From Bacteroidales bacterium UBA5536 (lineage in GTDB: Bacteria > Bacteroidota > Bacteroidia > Bacteroidales > F082), in the NCBI GenBank assembly GCA_002426795.1, contig DINQ01000008.1:1-64000 (forward strand): a stretch of 64,000 nucleotides of DNA, given 5' to 3'. The position numbers were made by a program, and so were the translations under genes. This document shows, one piece after another, positions 52,845-60,731 of this stretch (position 1 is the first letter of the stretch; every line of letters begins with the position of its first letter). The notes under the pieces are model-generated. The model was not told the DNA's origin, did no database searches, and was given only the letters and a program-made list of their open reading frames with translations.

Positions 52845-55031
52845 CTAGTTTGTGGGTGGTGAATAAATCAAATCATTGTTTCTGTACCCACTGACATTCT
52901 GATACCAATTGGGGAACAAAACACCCCCGCTTGTTGCCCATTCGGCAAATTTTAAATGTACCCAGATAATGTCCTGCTTCTCAATAGGATAATCGAATGT
53001 TTCGTAGATATTGATGGCCCAGGGTAGGTTTGTTTCGGTTACGTAGTACTTTCCGGTTGCCGGATTGCTGGCGTCTTCATTTGTTCCCAAAACTGCTTCA
53101 TCAGCGAGATCAGTTGGCGGGTAATAAGGCAAATGCACTTCCATTGCGCGATCCAGATTGATAATGAGAAATGGATTGAAGTTGCTTATATCCAGCTGAT
53201 TGTAAGTATATTTGTTGGACGCGAAATCAATCGTGATGGTCAACGTTTTGGGCTGCACATAGGGTGCACTGGGCTCGGTATTTACACCAATACCCATTCC
53301 CGGATGCTGCATTTGACCATACGCATTATCATAAACAATGATAGTCGGCCTCGATTGTCCCGCTTCGGTACCATTGGCGTTCAGTGTGATGTAGTTTTCA
53401 GTAAAACTGTACCCACTTACATTTAGGTCGGCAGGATCAATGGCATCTGAAAGCTGAAAGCCAAATCCATTTTCGTAGGAGGCTCCAAAGGCCTTGATGG
53501 TAAACGTAGCTATCACCTGCTCAACAAAATTGCTTGTGGTTGTCGTTATCTGAAATTGGTAATCAATCACCAGGTCGTTAAAGTCATAATCACCTTTAAA
53601 AGGCCAGAGATCTTCAAAAGCAAGCGTGCCAGGACCCAATGCAGGATATAAATTTGAAGTACCAGCCACAATGGTCACTTCAATTGTAGCAATGTCGCAG
53701 AGATTGTTTTGATCACAAACCTGATAATCAATGGTTGCTGTCCCAACAAATCCAGTAACAGGAGTAAAGGTAACCAAACCTGTTGAAGAATTTTTTGTGA
53801 AAACCCCAACTGTAGAAGCGTCTGGTTCTGTTCCATTGATGAATGTCACAGTAGACGGGTCAATTGGTGTTGATCCTTCAGTATCATTGTCGAGTACGTC
53901 GATATCTATCGCTGTATTTACATCGGTAACAGCAAAATCATCAGTTGCAGTTGGGCCAACTGGATAAGTAATTGTAACAGTTGCCAGATTTGATGCATAA
54001 CCATCAACATCTTTTACTGAATATTGAATCGGAGTGGGACTTCCTACAAAACCAACTTCCGGAGTAAAAGTAATAGCTCCAGTCGTTGGGTTAACAGACC
54101 AAACTCCTTCACCCGACACTGTTAATGATTGACCAACACCAGCAGTTCCGGCAATTTGAACGGTTGCAGGATCAAGGGCTGCATCGCCCGGATCATCATT
54201 ATCCAAAACGTCGATAGTAACAGCCTGACCAGGCATTCCAGATCCTGAATCGTCTGAAGCGGTTGGTGTCTCAATTGAAAACAGCTCTACCCAACCGCCG
54301 TTAGGCACGGTGTTGCCATTCACCATGATGGTATGGTTATCATTTTCAAACTCACCGCCGGCACCCATCGAAAACTCGACAGCATCAAAAGCCATCCCAT
54401 CGGTTGCCATAAAATGTAAAAACGCATAAGGTTCTCCCGAATTCTGTCCAGTATTTGGTTTGCCATAATAGTTTTTGGTGATGTATTGTGTTCCGTTGAT
54501 CGCTGTGATTTGATGTGTTGACGAGTTAGGAAGTAGTGCAACCACATCTGAGGTAACAAAGGTTCCGATAACCTGACCCTGGCGGATGATTTTAATCGTA
54601 TTTCTGCCATCTCCTGCAGGCCAGGCAAATCCAAAATACGTCACCGGCTGATTGAATGTCAGGCTGACTTTTCCACCAACGCGAATGGACATATATTTGG
54701 GTGTTCCGGTCCCGTATTGGTCGTCAACCTTTACGTAGGATTGCCCTGCCGTTTGTTTGTACGTTCCAATAGCTGATGTATATCCATTGGGTTGTGGCGC
54801 CCAGTTGAAATTACTTGGTGGAACAGAAAAGCCTTCAAAAGTCTCTGTTATCAGAGTGCCTCCTGTTGCATCAGATGCCAGTACTTTAGGAGGACTGATT
54901 AAAACAGTGAGGCTTTCTTGAGCCATAAGTCTGTTGGCTGTAAAAATACTACCAAACAATATCGTTGACAACAAGAACCACTTACTGAGTATGGTAGTAA
55001 ACCTATTGAATTTCGAATCTGGATTTTTCAT
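52845..55031 (-). CDS. LruC domain-containing secreted protein 2 (pair 2)
   Basis: 728 residues. Signal peptide WFLLSTILFGSIFTANRLMA-Q with a 17-residue leader. The N-terminal domain (~40-250) differs from that of protein 1: TETFEGFSVPPSNFNW, QPVTYFGFAWPAGDGRNTIK and AFLHFMATDGMAFDAVEFSM recall anchor-type jelly-roll modules of exported proteins. Two CshA-type repeats follow (GFVGSPTPIQYSVKDVDGY; GFVGTATIDYQVCDQNNLCD). The LruC domain (~470-728) has FEDLWPFKGDYDFNDLVIDY, the same core as proteins 1 and 3. No T9SS tail. It starts 15 nt after lipoprotein gene 2. The strong likeness of the C-terminal halves shows recent duplication; the N-terminal part is exchanged. Confidence 0.9.
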   Translation of the reverse strand: MKNPDSKFNRFTTILSKWFLLSTILFGSIFTANRLMAQESLTVLISPPKVLASDATGGTLITETFEGFSVPPSNFNWAPQPNGYTSAIGTYKQTAGQSYVKVDDQYGTGTPKYMSIRVGGKVSLTFNQPVTYFGFAWPAGDGRNTIKIIRQGQVIGTFVTSDVVALLPNSSTHQITAINGTQYITKNYYGKPNTGQNSGEPYAFLHFMATDGMAFDAVEFSMGAGGEFENDNHTIMVNGNTVPNGGWVELFSIETPTASDDSGSGMPGQAVTIDVLDNDDPGDAALDPATVQIAGTAGVGQSLTVSGEGVWSVNPTTGAITFTPEVGFVGSPTPIQYSVKDVDGYASNLATVTITYPVGPTATDDFAVTDVNTAIDIDVLDNDTEGSTPIDPSTVTFINGTEPDASTVGVFTKNSSTGLVTFTPVTGFVGTATIDYQVCDQNNLCDIATIEVTIVAGTSNLYPALGPGTLAFEDLWPFKGDYDFNDLVIDYQFQITTTTSNFVEQVIATFTIKAFGASYENGFGFQLSDAIDPADLNVSGYSFTENYITLNANGTEAGQSRPTIIVYDNAYGQMQHPGMGIGVNTEPSAPYVQPKTLTITIDFASNKYTYNQLDISNFNPFLIINLDRAMEVHLPYYPPTDLADEAVLGTNEDASNPATGKYYVTETNLPWAINIYETFDYPIEKQDIIWVHLKFAEWATSGGVLFPNWYQNVSGYRNNDLIYSPPTN

Positions 55032-55046
55032 GATTATTGTTGTTTT

Positions 55047-55409
55047 TTATTGAAACTGGTATGAGATCTGGTCACTATCTAAATTAAGACTTACGACCTG
55101 TCCGAGATACTTCAATTGAACCGAAGTTTCATATGTTGGCACATTTACTTTGATGATTGAGGCCTGATTTGAAGCGATAAATACTTTCAGATAAGGCACC
55201 CCTTTTGACGATAAGATTTGAAGCAGGCCATTCGATTTTCCGGTAACAGTCAATTGAATGTCTTTGGTTGTTTTCCATTGGAAATCGCTTGGCACCTTGA
55301 TTTCGTCGGTAGTCTCCGGCTTGTTTTGAGGTTCATTATATTGATCCTTTTTGCAGGCAGTAAAAACAATAGGAATCAGCAGTGCTATAAGTAAGATGAT
55401 CTTTTTCAT
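55047..55409 (-). CDS. Small lipoprotein 2, partner of LruC protein 2
   Basis: 120 residues from the ATG at 55409, which gives the lipoprotein signal MKKIILLIALLIPIVFTAC followed by KKDQY. A longer in-frame start at 55472 would place 21 hydrophobic/basic residues before it and is rejected. The core IKVPSDFQWKTTKDIQLTV and the beta-rich rest (LLQILSSKGVPYLKVFIAS; INVPTYETSVQLKYLGQ-like end) follow lipoprotein 1 closely. Linked to the downstream LruC gene (15 nt), so co-expressed. Probably outer-membrane anchored. Confidence 0.87.
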   Translation of the reverse strand: MKKIILLIALLIPIVFTACKKDQYNEPQNKPETTDEIKVPSDFQWKTTKDIQLTVTGKSNGLLQILSSKGVPYLKVFIASNQASIIKVNVPTYETSVQLKYLGQVVSLNLDSDQISYQFQ

Positions 55410-55533
55410 ATTAGTTGTTTTTTTATTGATCCGCAAAATATGTACCAAGTTTGAGAGAATCAATACAAACACTTATTTGTGAGCTATTTACAAATATTTC
55501 AAGGTATTCGAATTTATTTTTCCACCAAATATT

Positions 55534-55547
55534 TTCCAATATTAGGA
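55534..55547 (-). promoter_or_regulatory. Inverted repeat upstream of lipoprotein-LruC unit 2
   Basis: TTCCAATATTAGGA (TCC-aatatta-GGA), about 131 nt ahead of the ATG at 55409. It is the weakest of the three elements. Confidence 0.4.
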
Positions 55548-55562
55548 TAAAATCTCCAATCA

Positions 55563-55597
55563 TAAAAAAACGAACCCGCATTTCATACAGGTTCGTT
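55563..55597 (-). terminator. Terminator after LruC unit 3
   Basis: Minus-strand stem ACGAACC / GGTTCGT followed by seven T, 24 nt past the stop of the gene at 55622. Confidence 0.85.
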
Positions 55598-55621
55598 CGC
55601 TTTAAAATACAATTATGATTC

Positions 55622-58186
55622 TCACGGTACCTGGTAAATCAGGCTATTGTTTCTGTATCCACTGATATTTTGGTACCAGTTTGGAAATAAAACTCCGCCA
55701 CTGGCTGCCCATTCGGCAAATTTCAAATGTGCCCAAATAATCTCTTGTTTTTCAATTGGATAATCAAAAGTCTCGTAGATGCTGATAGCCCAGGGCAGGT
55801 TGGTGATCGTTTTGAAATATCTGCCACTGCCTGCATCGCTGTCGTCATCCAATGTGCCCAACAAGGCAGCATTGAATAAGTCGGTTGGAGGATAATCAGG
55901 CAAATGGACTTCAACCGAGCGTACTTTGTTCACGAAAATGAAAGGATTGAAATTGGCAATATCCAAATCGTTGTAGGTATAAGTATTTGCCTTAAATGTG
56001 ATTTGAAGCCTAAGCGTATCAGGGGTAACATAGGGTGCACCGGGTGTTGTGTTCACGCCGATTCCGACACCTGGATGCTGCATTTGGTTAAAGGCGTTGT
56101 CGTAAACAATGATTGTCGGTTTACTTTGACCTGCCTCTGTACCATTTGAATTAAGCGTTATCATGTTCTCGGTCAGTTCATAACCTGTAACCGTTATATC
56201 AGCCTGATCAATTGCGTCGGACAATTGAAAACCGAAACCATTTTCGAATGATGCACCAAAAGCTTTGATGATAAAGGTTGCATCCACATTACTAATCATA
56301 TTTAAGCCATCGGTGGTTATATTAAACTGGTAATCAATCACAAGGTCGTTGAAGTCGTAATCTCCTTTTGCAGGCCACAAATCTTCATAAGCGAGTGTTC
56401 CGAAACCAGTTGCAGGATAATTGTTTATGATGATAATAGGTGCTGAAGTAAAGGGTAAACTCACACTTCCTGCAACACTGCTGGCTGTATTGGTGTTGTC
56501 AATGGCAAAATACTTCACTACCACTGTCACATCGCCATCAACCGGATCGACCTCTATAGTTTGTGTTGGCAGTCCGGCTCCATCGACAGGAATAGTAACT
56601 CCTGCTGGTGGAAAACTCAAGGAATTGTATTCAGTGCCATTGATGGTGATGGTATTGGCTCCCAAAGGAAACTCATTAATCAGAATGGCTGAAACAGTTC
56701 CGCCATCCGAATCGCCGTTGGCAAAAGAGGAGGCAGGTACAGTAACTTTTACTGTTCCACCAGGGTTTTGCTGAGCTGACAGACTGCTGGTTTGCGCTGT
56801 TGGCCTTTTTTGAATACCAAAATCCAAACCGCTGATATTATTCGCTCCGACTGATACGCTGATGATCCCATTGTTGTTTTGAGCAGGTGCTCCGGTACCA
56901 GCTTTGTCTGATACATAAACCCATTCAGGATCCAATTCGACCGCTGGAGGCACATTACCTACTGTACCCTGATTGGTGCTGAGTTGTAAAGTTAGATTTC
57001 CCAGCGGCGCTCCATTCAACGAAAATGATCCATCAGGTTGAACAGCAGCTGTCAAGACAACAACATTTAAATTATTTACCAAATTAACATACAATTGATT
57101 GCCTTCAATCATTTGAAGATCAGAACCATCAACCAGACTGTTTGTCAGGCCAGTTATATCATTGTAAACATTGCCGGTCAGATTGATTTCTCTTACAATA
57201 CCAGTAAGGGCTATCATGTCAATTCCACCGGTATTTGTGCCGTTGGTATTGAGCGGAAAATAAGTAGCATTCGTATAATCGATCATATTGGCACCTGTTG
57301 CGCCGGAAGGAAAATCAATGGCTGCAACAGAATAGCCATAGATGGTTTGTCCGTCAGTTATGCCGAAGTCACTGAATTTAAAAAGCACACCGCCGATTCC
57401 CTGACCGCTAAGCGTTGTACTTACCTTCAAATCACCTGACCCGCCATCTCTTCTCACTACGGCTGAAGATTGATTCGCGACAGGATTTACTGTTCCATAG
57501 CTGGCTGAATTAGCTCTGACAACATCGGAGTATGAAGTTGGTGTTCCTGCACCGTCGACAGCCATAATCACCGAAACAACAAAAGAGTCATGCTGATTAA
57601 CACCACCTCTCTCCATGATCGCAAATCCCTGGTCTTCGGCAGATACCAATGTCAATCCGCCACTGATGACAACATCAAGACGCTCGATATTGTTGTTGTT
57701 TCCATTGCCATCGGCTGTGTTAGAAAACAAATTGTCTGAACCTCTCAATAGATTCCCATTACCTGTAAAAGCTGTTGTCATGTTTGGCTCGTAAGGCGCT
57801 TTCAGCAGCAAATTTGATCCTGATAGGCTGCCAAAATAATAAAGAAGGTCTCTGATACCTGAAACGGAAGCATTATTAACACGTCGAAAGTAAACATCAA
57901 CCGGAATTCCTTCGTAACGGTAACCAATTCCACCAGCCGTGAAAGAATTTAATGTCATCAGATTATCTGAATAACCCGAAGCTGCTCCAAATTTATAGTC
58001 GTAGGTATTAGCAGCCAATGGAGATGATACTGCACCGGATGCCGTATATGAATATGTATCCGACAAAGAGGAAGTTGTTGTATTAACTTCTGTGATAGGC
58101 GCTTGCGCAAGTAAGGTAAATCGAATCAGAAACACCATGGCAATTGTGCTTCCGACCTTAGGGTTTTTAATAATATTAAGTTTCAT
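55622..58186 (-). CDS. LruC domain-containing secreted protein 3 (pair 3)
   Basis: 854 residues. Signal peptide IAMVFLIRFTLLA-Q after a short basic leader. The N-terminal domain (~30-335) is different again: SDTYSYTASGAVSSPLAAN, VDVYFRRVNNASVSGIRDLL, IERLDVVISGGLTLVSAEDQ. Residues ~340-430 look like an SdrD/carboxypeptidase-like module (LTGNVYNDITGLTNSLVDG; GSFSLNGAPLGNLTLQL), ~440-560 an Ig-like module. The LruC domain (~595-854) has YEDLWPAKGDYDFNDLVIDY and ends GYRNNSLIYQVP. No T9SS tail. It follows lipoprotein 3 by 17 nt and is the first (most upstream) of the three units. Confidence 0.9.
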   Translation of the reverse strand: MKLNIIKNPKVGSTIAMVFLIRFTLLAQAPITEVNTTTSSLSDTYSYTASGAVSSPLAANTYDYKFGAASGYSDNLMTLNSFTAGGIGYRYEGIPVDVYFRRVNNASVSGIRDLLYYFGSLSGSNLLLKAPYEPNMTTAFTGNGNLLRGSDNLFSNTADGNGNNNNIERLDVVISGGLTLVSAEDQGFAIMERGGVNQHDSFVVSVIMAVDGAGTPTSYSDVVRANSASYGTVNPVANQSSAVVRRDGGSGDLKVSTTLSGQGIGGVLFKFSDFGITDGQTIYGYSVAAIDFPSGATGANMIDYTNATYFPLNTNGTNTGGIDMIALTGIVREINLTGNVYNDITGLTNSLVDGSDLQMIEGNQLYVNLVNNLNVVVLTAAVQPDGSFSLNGAPLGNLTLQLSTNQGTVGNVPPAVELDPEWVYVSDKAGTGAPAQNNNGIISVSVGANNISGLDFGIQKRPTAQTSSLSAQQNPGGTVKVTVPASSFANGDSDGGTVSAILINEFPLGANTITINGTEYNSLSFPPAGVTIPVDGAGLPTQTIEVDPVDGDVTVVVKYFAIDNTNTASSVAGSVSLPFTSAPIIIINNYPATGFGTLAYEDLWPAKGDYDFNDLVIDYQFNITTDGLNMISNVDATFIIKAFGASFENGFGFQLSDAIDQADITVTGYELTENMITLNSNGTEAGQSKPTIIVYDNAFNQMQHPGVGIGVNTTPGAPYVTPDTLRLQITFKANTYTYNDLDIANFNPFIFVNKVRSVEVHLPDYPPTDLFNAALLGTLDDDSDAGSGRYFKTITNLPWAISIYETFDYPIEKQEIIWAHLKFAEWAASGGVLFPNWYQNISGYRNNSLIYQVP

Positions 58187-58203
58187 AATTTGTTTTCGTT
58201 AGT

Positions 58204-58566
58204 TTATTGATCGAAGGTGAAATCAAGCTGATTATCATCTAGTTGTTTTTCGATAATCCTTCCCATATGTGTCACCTGAATGGTTTTGACATAAGTTGGC
58301 AACGATAGCTTGAGCGTGAGGCTATTACCTGCAACATAATTGACCTTATGAAATACAACACCTTCTGTGGAACGAATTTCAATCAGGCCATTAAAAGCTG
58401 CAGAGAAATGAAATTCATATTGGTGAGCAGTTTTCCAATTAAAATTGGTTGGAACAACCAACTGATTCATCGTTGCCGGAGTTGTTGTATCAACAGGTGT
58501 TCTTTCCTTCATACAGGAAGAAAGTGATATGATTGCGAGTAAACTTAGTATCAGAATCTTTTTCAT
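58204..58566 (-). CDS. Small lipoprotein 3, partner of LruC protein 3
   Basis: 120 residues. Lipoprotein signal ILSLLAIISLSSC with Cys near residue 18, then MKERTPVD. The core is LVVPTNFNWKTAHQYEFHFS, with beta-rich remainder (LIEIRSTEGVVFHKVNYVAG; LKLSLPTYVKTIQVTHMGR). It is the most divergent of the three lipoproteins, as protein 3 is of the LruC proteins, in line with co-evolution of the pair. Adjacent to LruC gene 3 (17 nt). Confidence 0.85.
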   Translation of the reverse strand: MKKILILSLLAIISLSSCMKERTPVDTTTPATMNQLVVPTNFNWKTAHQYEFHFSAAFNGLIEIRSTEGVVFHKVNYVAGNSLTLKLSLPTYVKTIQVTHMGRIIEKQLDDNQLDFTFDQ

Positions 58567-58708
58567 TGACTAGTTAAGTTGGTTTAATAATAAACTTTCG
58601 CCTATGCACAATTATCATGCCTGTATATGTAGAATATTTGTTTTTAGTAATTTAAAAAAATATTCACTCGTATAAATCTCCTGATTCGTATTATTTTTGG
58701 ACAAATTT

Positions 58709-58723
58709 TTCCATTTTATGGAA
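58709..58723 (-). promoter_or_regulatory. Inverted repeat upstream of lipoprotein-LruC unit 3
   Basis: TTCCATTTTATGGAA (TTCCAT-ttt-ATGGAA), a perfect inverted repeat about 150 nt ahead of the ATG at 58566. On the minus strand all three elements are followed by A-rich sequence and a TTTG-containing stretch. Confidence 0.45.
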
Positions 58724-58753
58724 TAATTAAAAAACAATTCTGAAACAATTTAG

Positions 58754-58800
58754 TTCACACAAATAGCTACTAATGTATAGCACCAATTAGCTATTGTGAA
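58754..58800. repeat. Long imperfect inverted repeat between LruC unit 3 and DUF456 gene
   Basis: TTCACACAAATAGCTA at the left end and TTAGCTATTGTGAA at the right end pair with one bulge over ~13 bp, with a ~17-nt centre. It could be a weak terminator for the DUF456 gene (whose stop is at 58825) or a binding site. No good T-run on the minus strand. Confidence 0.4.
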
Positions 58801-58824
58801 ACAAATAGAATAAATCTTCACAAA

Positions 58825-59346
58825 CTATTTGGTGATGATGTAAGTAATATCTCTGATCACGTAAAACGCGACCAATAAACCATAAATAAGTTTCATAAGT
58901 GTACCTGCCAGAAACCCTAAAAACGATCCGAAAGCAGCCCGCCATGCTTGTTCATCGCTGGTTCCACCCATTTTTTCTCCAATGTAAGCCCCGGCAAAAG
59001 GTCCTAAAATAATTCCTAAAAGCCCAAAAGGCCCTATCACTATTCCCAGAAAAGGAAAAACAAAAACGCCAACGAGAAGTCCGATAGTACTTCCTCGAAC
59101 ACCGGCTTTTGTTCCTCCAAATTTTTTGGTGCCATATATCGGCACATAATAATCCAGGAGTGTTATCAGCACCGCCAAAGTACCCATGATCCCTAAAAAA
59201 TTCATGGAGTAACTATGTAGGGCAGTAAGATGCACCAATAAGAGACCCGCAAAGCCAATTGGCGGCCCGGGAAGTCCGGGAATAATGGCGCCAAGAATAC
59301 CGGTAAAAACGAGAAAAACAGCGAGGATAAGCAAAAACACATCCAT
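58825..59346 (-). CDS. DUF456 family membrane protein
   Basis: 173 residues from the ATG at 59346; a longer in-frame start at 59445 adds a charged, non-conserved leader. Hydrophobic throughout with Gly-rich helices: LLILAVFLVFTGILGAIIPGLPGPPIG, where the 'PGLPGPP' motif is characteristic, LDYYVPIYGTKKFGGTKAGV, a Gly-rich stretch with GIVIGPFGLLGIILGPFAGA and YIGEKMGG, and the C-terminal AGTLMKLIYGLLVAFYVIRD. It has the pattern of DUF456 (PF04306), whose role is unknown. Inner membrane. Divergent from the SDR gene. Confidence 0.92.
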   Translation of the reverse strand: MDVFLLILAVFLVFTGILGAIIPGLPGPPIGFAGLLLVHLTALHSYSMNFLGIMGTLAVLITLLDYYVPIYGTKKFGGTKAGVRGSTIGLLVGVFVFPFLGIVIGPFGLLGIILGPFAGAYIGEKMGGTSDEQAWRAAFGSFLGFLAGTLMKLIYGLLVAFYVIRDITYIITK

Positions 59347-59403
59347 TTCAATAGATTTAAAATTTTTTACGAAAATACTTTCTTTCTGCAAATTGATGAT
59401 CCT

Positions 59404-59411
59404 TACTTTTG
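59404..59411 (+). promoter_or_regulatory. Candidate -7 element of the SDR gene
   Basis: TACTTTTG, exact TAnnTTTG, 39 nt ahead of the ATG at 59451. No clear -33 TTTG. Confidence 0.35.
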
Positions 59412-59450
59412 AAGCTCTATTCAATGTATCTTTAACTAAAAACAAAAAAT

Positions 59451-60185
59451 ATGAAAGACAAAATTGTTGTCATCACAGGAGCTTCCAGTGGAATTGGAGA
59501 AGCTACTGCCAAAAAACTTGCAGAAGCTGGCGCTAAATTGGTGCTTATTGCCCGCCGTGAAGACAGATTGCAAACACTCGCACAAAAACTGATGGATGAA
59601 TATCAGACCGAATCCATGGTCGTTCAACTAGACATAACCGACCGGTCGGCAGTTTTGGAAGCTTTCGAAAACATCATCAGCGCCATGGGTAGGGTAGATG
59701 TGCTGGTAAATAATGCCGGACTAATGCCCGTTTCGTATCTTGATAAACTCAAGATTGACGAGTGGGACAGGATGATCGACGTGAATCTGAAAGGATTACT
59801 CTATTGTATTGCCGGTGTTTTGCCGCAGATGAAAACGCAAGGTGGTGGACACATTGTCAATGTTTCATCGGTTGCAGGGCGTCGGGTTTGGCCCGGATTT
59901 GCCGTTTATAACGCCACAAAGTTTGGCGTTACCGCACTTTCAGAAGCCATGCGCATGGAACTTACCCCCAAAATGAACATTAAAGTTACTGTGATCGAAC
60001 CTGGTGCAGTAGCCACCGAACTCACGCAAACCATCACCGATTCAGATATTTTAGAAGACTTTGGTAAAAGATCTGTGACACCTTTACAGGCGCAAGACAT
60101 CGCCAATGCTATTTATTATGCTGTTAGCCAGCCTAATGAAGTCATGGTGAGCGAAGTGTTGGTGATGCCGCGTTCGCAGATGTAA
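59451..60185 (+). CDS. SDR-family NAD(P)-dependent oxidoreductase
   Basis: 244 residues, classical short-chain dehydrogenase. Cofactor loop TGASSGIGEATAKKL (residues ~10-24), RR after the second strand (LIARREDRL), which favours NADP(H), NNAG at ~88, catalytic Ser in NVSSVAG (~140) and YNATK with Tyr and Lys (~154-158), then IEPGAVATELTQ. The family matches clavulanate-dehydrogenase/serine dehydrogenase-like SDRs (YdfG group); the substrate is not predictable. Monocistronic with a terminator at 60209. Confidence 0.95.
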   Translation: MKDKIVVITGASSGIGEATAKKLAEAGAKLVLIARREDRLQTLAQKLMDEYQTESMVVQLDITDRSAVLEAFENIISAMGRVDVLVNNAGLMPVSYLDKLKIDEWDRMIDVNLKGLLYCIAGVLPQMKTQGGGHIVNVSSVAGRRVWPGFAVYNATKFGVTALSEAMRMELTPKMNIKVTVIEPGAVATELTQTITDSDILEDFGKRSVTPLQAQDIANAIYYAVSQPNEVMVSEVLVMPRSQM

Positions 60186-60208
60186 TTATCGAAATATTAT
60201 TATTTACA

Positions 60209-60244
60209 AACGACCTGATAAACTGATTATCAGGTCGTTTTTTT
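60209..60244 (+). terminator. Terminator after the SDR gene
   Basis: Perfect stem ACGACCTGATAA / TTATCAGGTCGT with loop actga, followed by seven T. Confidence 0.95.
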
Positions 60245-60258
60245 CGTGTTAACATTTA

Positions 60259-60276
60259 TTACGAAATCTTTCGTAA
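60259..60276. promoter_or_regulatory. BlaI-type operator candidate 1
   Basis: TTACGAAATCTTTCGTAA, a perfect palindrome (TTACGAAA-n2-TTTCGTAA) 8 nt upstream of the -33 element of the promoter of the blaI-like gene. Confidence 0.75.
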
Positions 60277-60283
60277 AAACTAC

Positions 60284-60314
60284 TTGACAGATCCGATATC
60301 TCGTTCTATTTTTG
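60284..60314 (+). promoter_or_regulatory. Promoter of the blaI/blaR1-like operon
   Basis: TTGACA (60284-60289), 17 nt, TATTTTTG (60307-60314), matching both the common -35 hexamer and the Bacteroidota -7 element TAnnTTTG. It lies exactly between the two palindromes. Confidence 0.7.
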
Positions 60315-60332
60315 CTACGAACATTTTCGTAG
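60315..60332. promoter_or_regulatory. BlaI-type operator candidate 2
   Basis: CTACGAACATTTTCGTAG, the same palindrome with one mismatch, directly after the -7 element and covering the likely start of transcription. Bound repressor here would block the promoter. Confidence 0.75.
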
Positions 60333-60341
60333 TATACATTT

Positions 60342-60731
60342 ATGATGCAATCAAACTTTCAAAGACCAACAGAGGCAGAGCTGGAAATACTGCAGGTGTT
60401 ATGGACATCAGGTCCTTCAACAGTTCGTCAGATCAACGACACATTGCAGACCAAGCGAGAAGTAGGGTACACGACCACCTTAAAGCTACTGCAAATTATG
60501 GCTCAAAAGAACCTGGTTGAGGTCGACAAACGTCAACGCACCCACATTTACGAAGCGAGCATCGAACAGGAAACTACCCAAAAACAATTGGTTGATCAAC
60601 TGCTGGATGCCGCTTTTGGTGGATCCGCAAAAAAGCTTGTGATGCAAGCTCTGGGTAATAAAAAAACTTCACAAAAAGAACTTGAAGAGATCAAGAAAAT
60701 GATTGAAAGGCTGGAAGGAGGTGCGCAATGA
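60342..60731 (+). CDS. BlaI/MecI/CopY-family repressor
   Basis: 129 residues. Winged-helix DNA-binding domain with PTEAELEILQVLWTSGPSTV and the recognition helix region GYTTTLKLLQIMAQKNLVE; the C-terminal dimerisation helices (QLVDQLLDAAFGGSAKKLVM; ELEEIKKMIERLEGG) include the region normally cut by BlaR1. Two ATGs are adjacent (60342, 60345). It probably represses its own operon at the palindromes at 60259 and 60315. Its 3' end overlaps the M56 protease gene by 4 nt (ATGA), a coupled pair. Confidence 0.96.
   Translation: MMQSNFQRPTEAELEILQVLWTSGPSTVRQINDTLQTKREVGYTTTLKLLQIMAQKNLVEVDKRQRTHIYEASIEQETTQKQLVDQLLDAAFGGSAKKLVMQALGNKKTSQKELEEIKKMIERLEGGAQ

Noticed and set aside
55410..55472. Upstream start of lipoprotein 2
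   Set aside because: The ATG at 55409 gives a standard lipoprotein signal that matches its two sister genes.
49632..58186. T9SS sorting tail on the three LruC proteins
   Set aside because: They end within the LruC domain (GYRNxSLIY...), with no GVYxxxL...KxxV-type tail.
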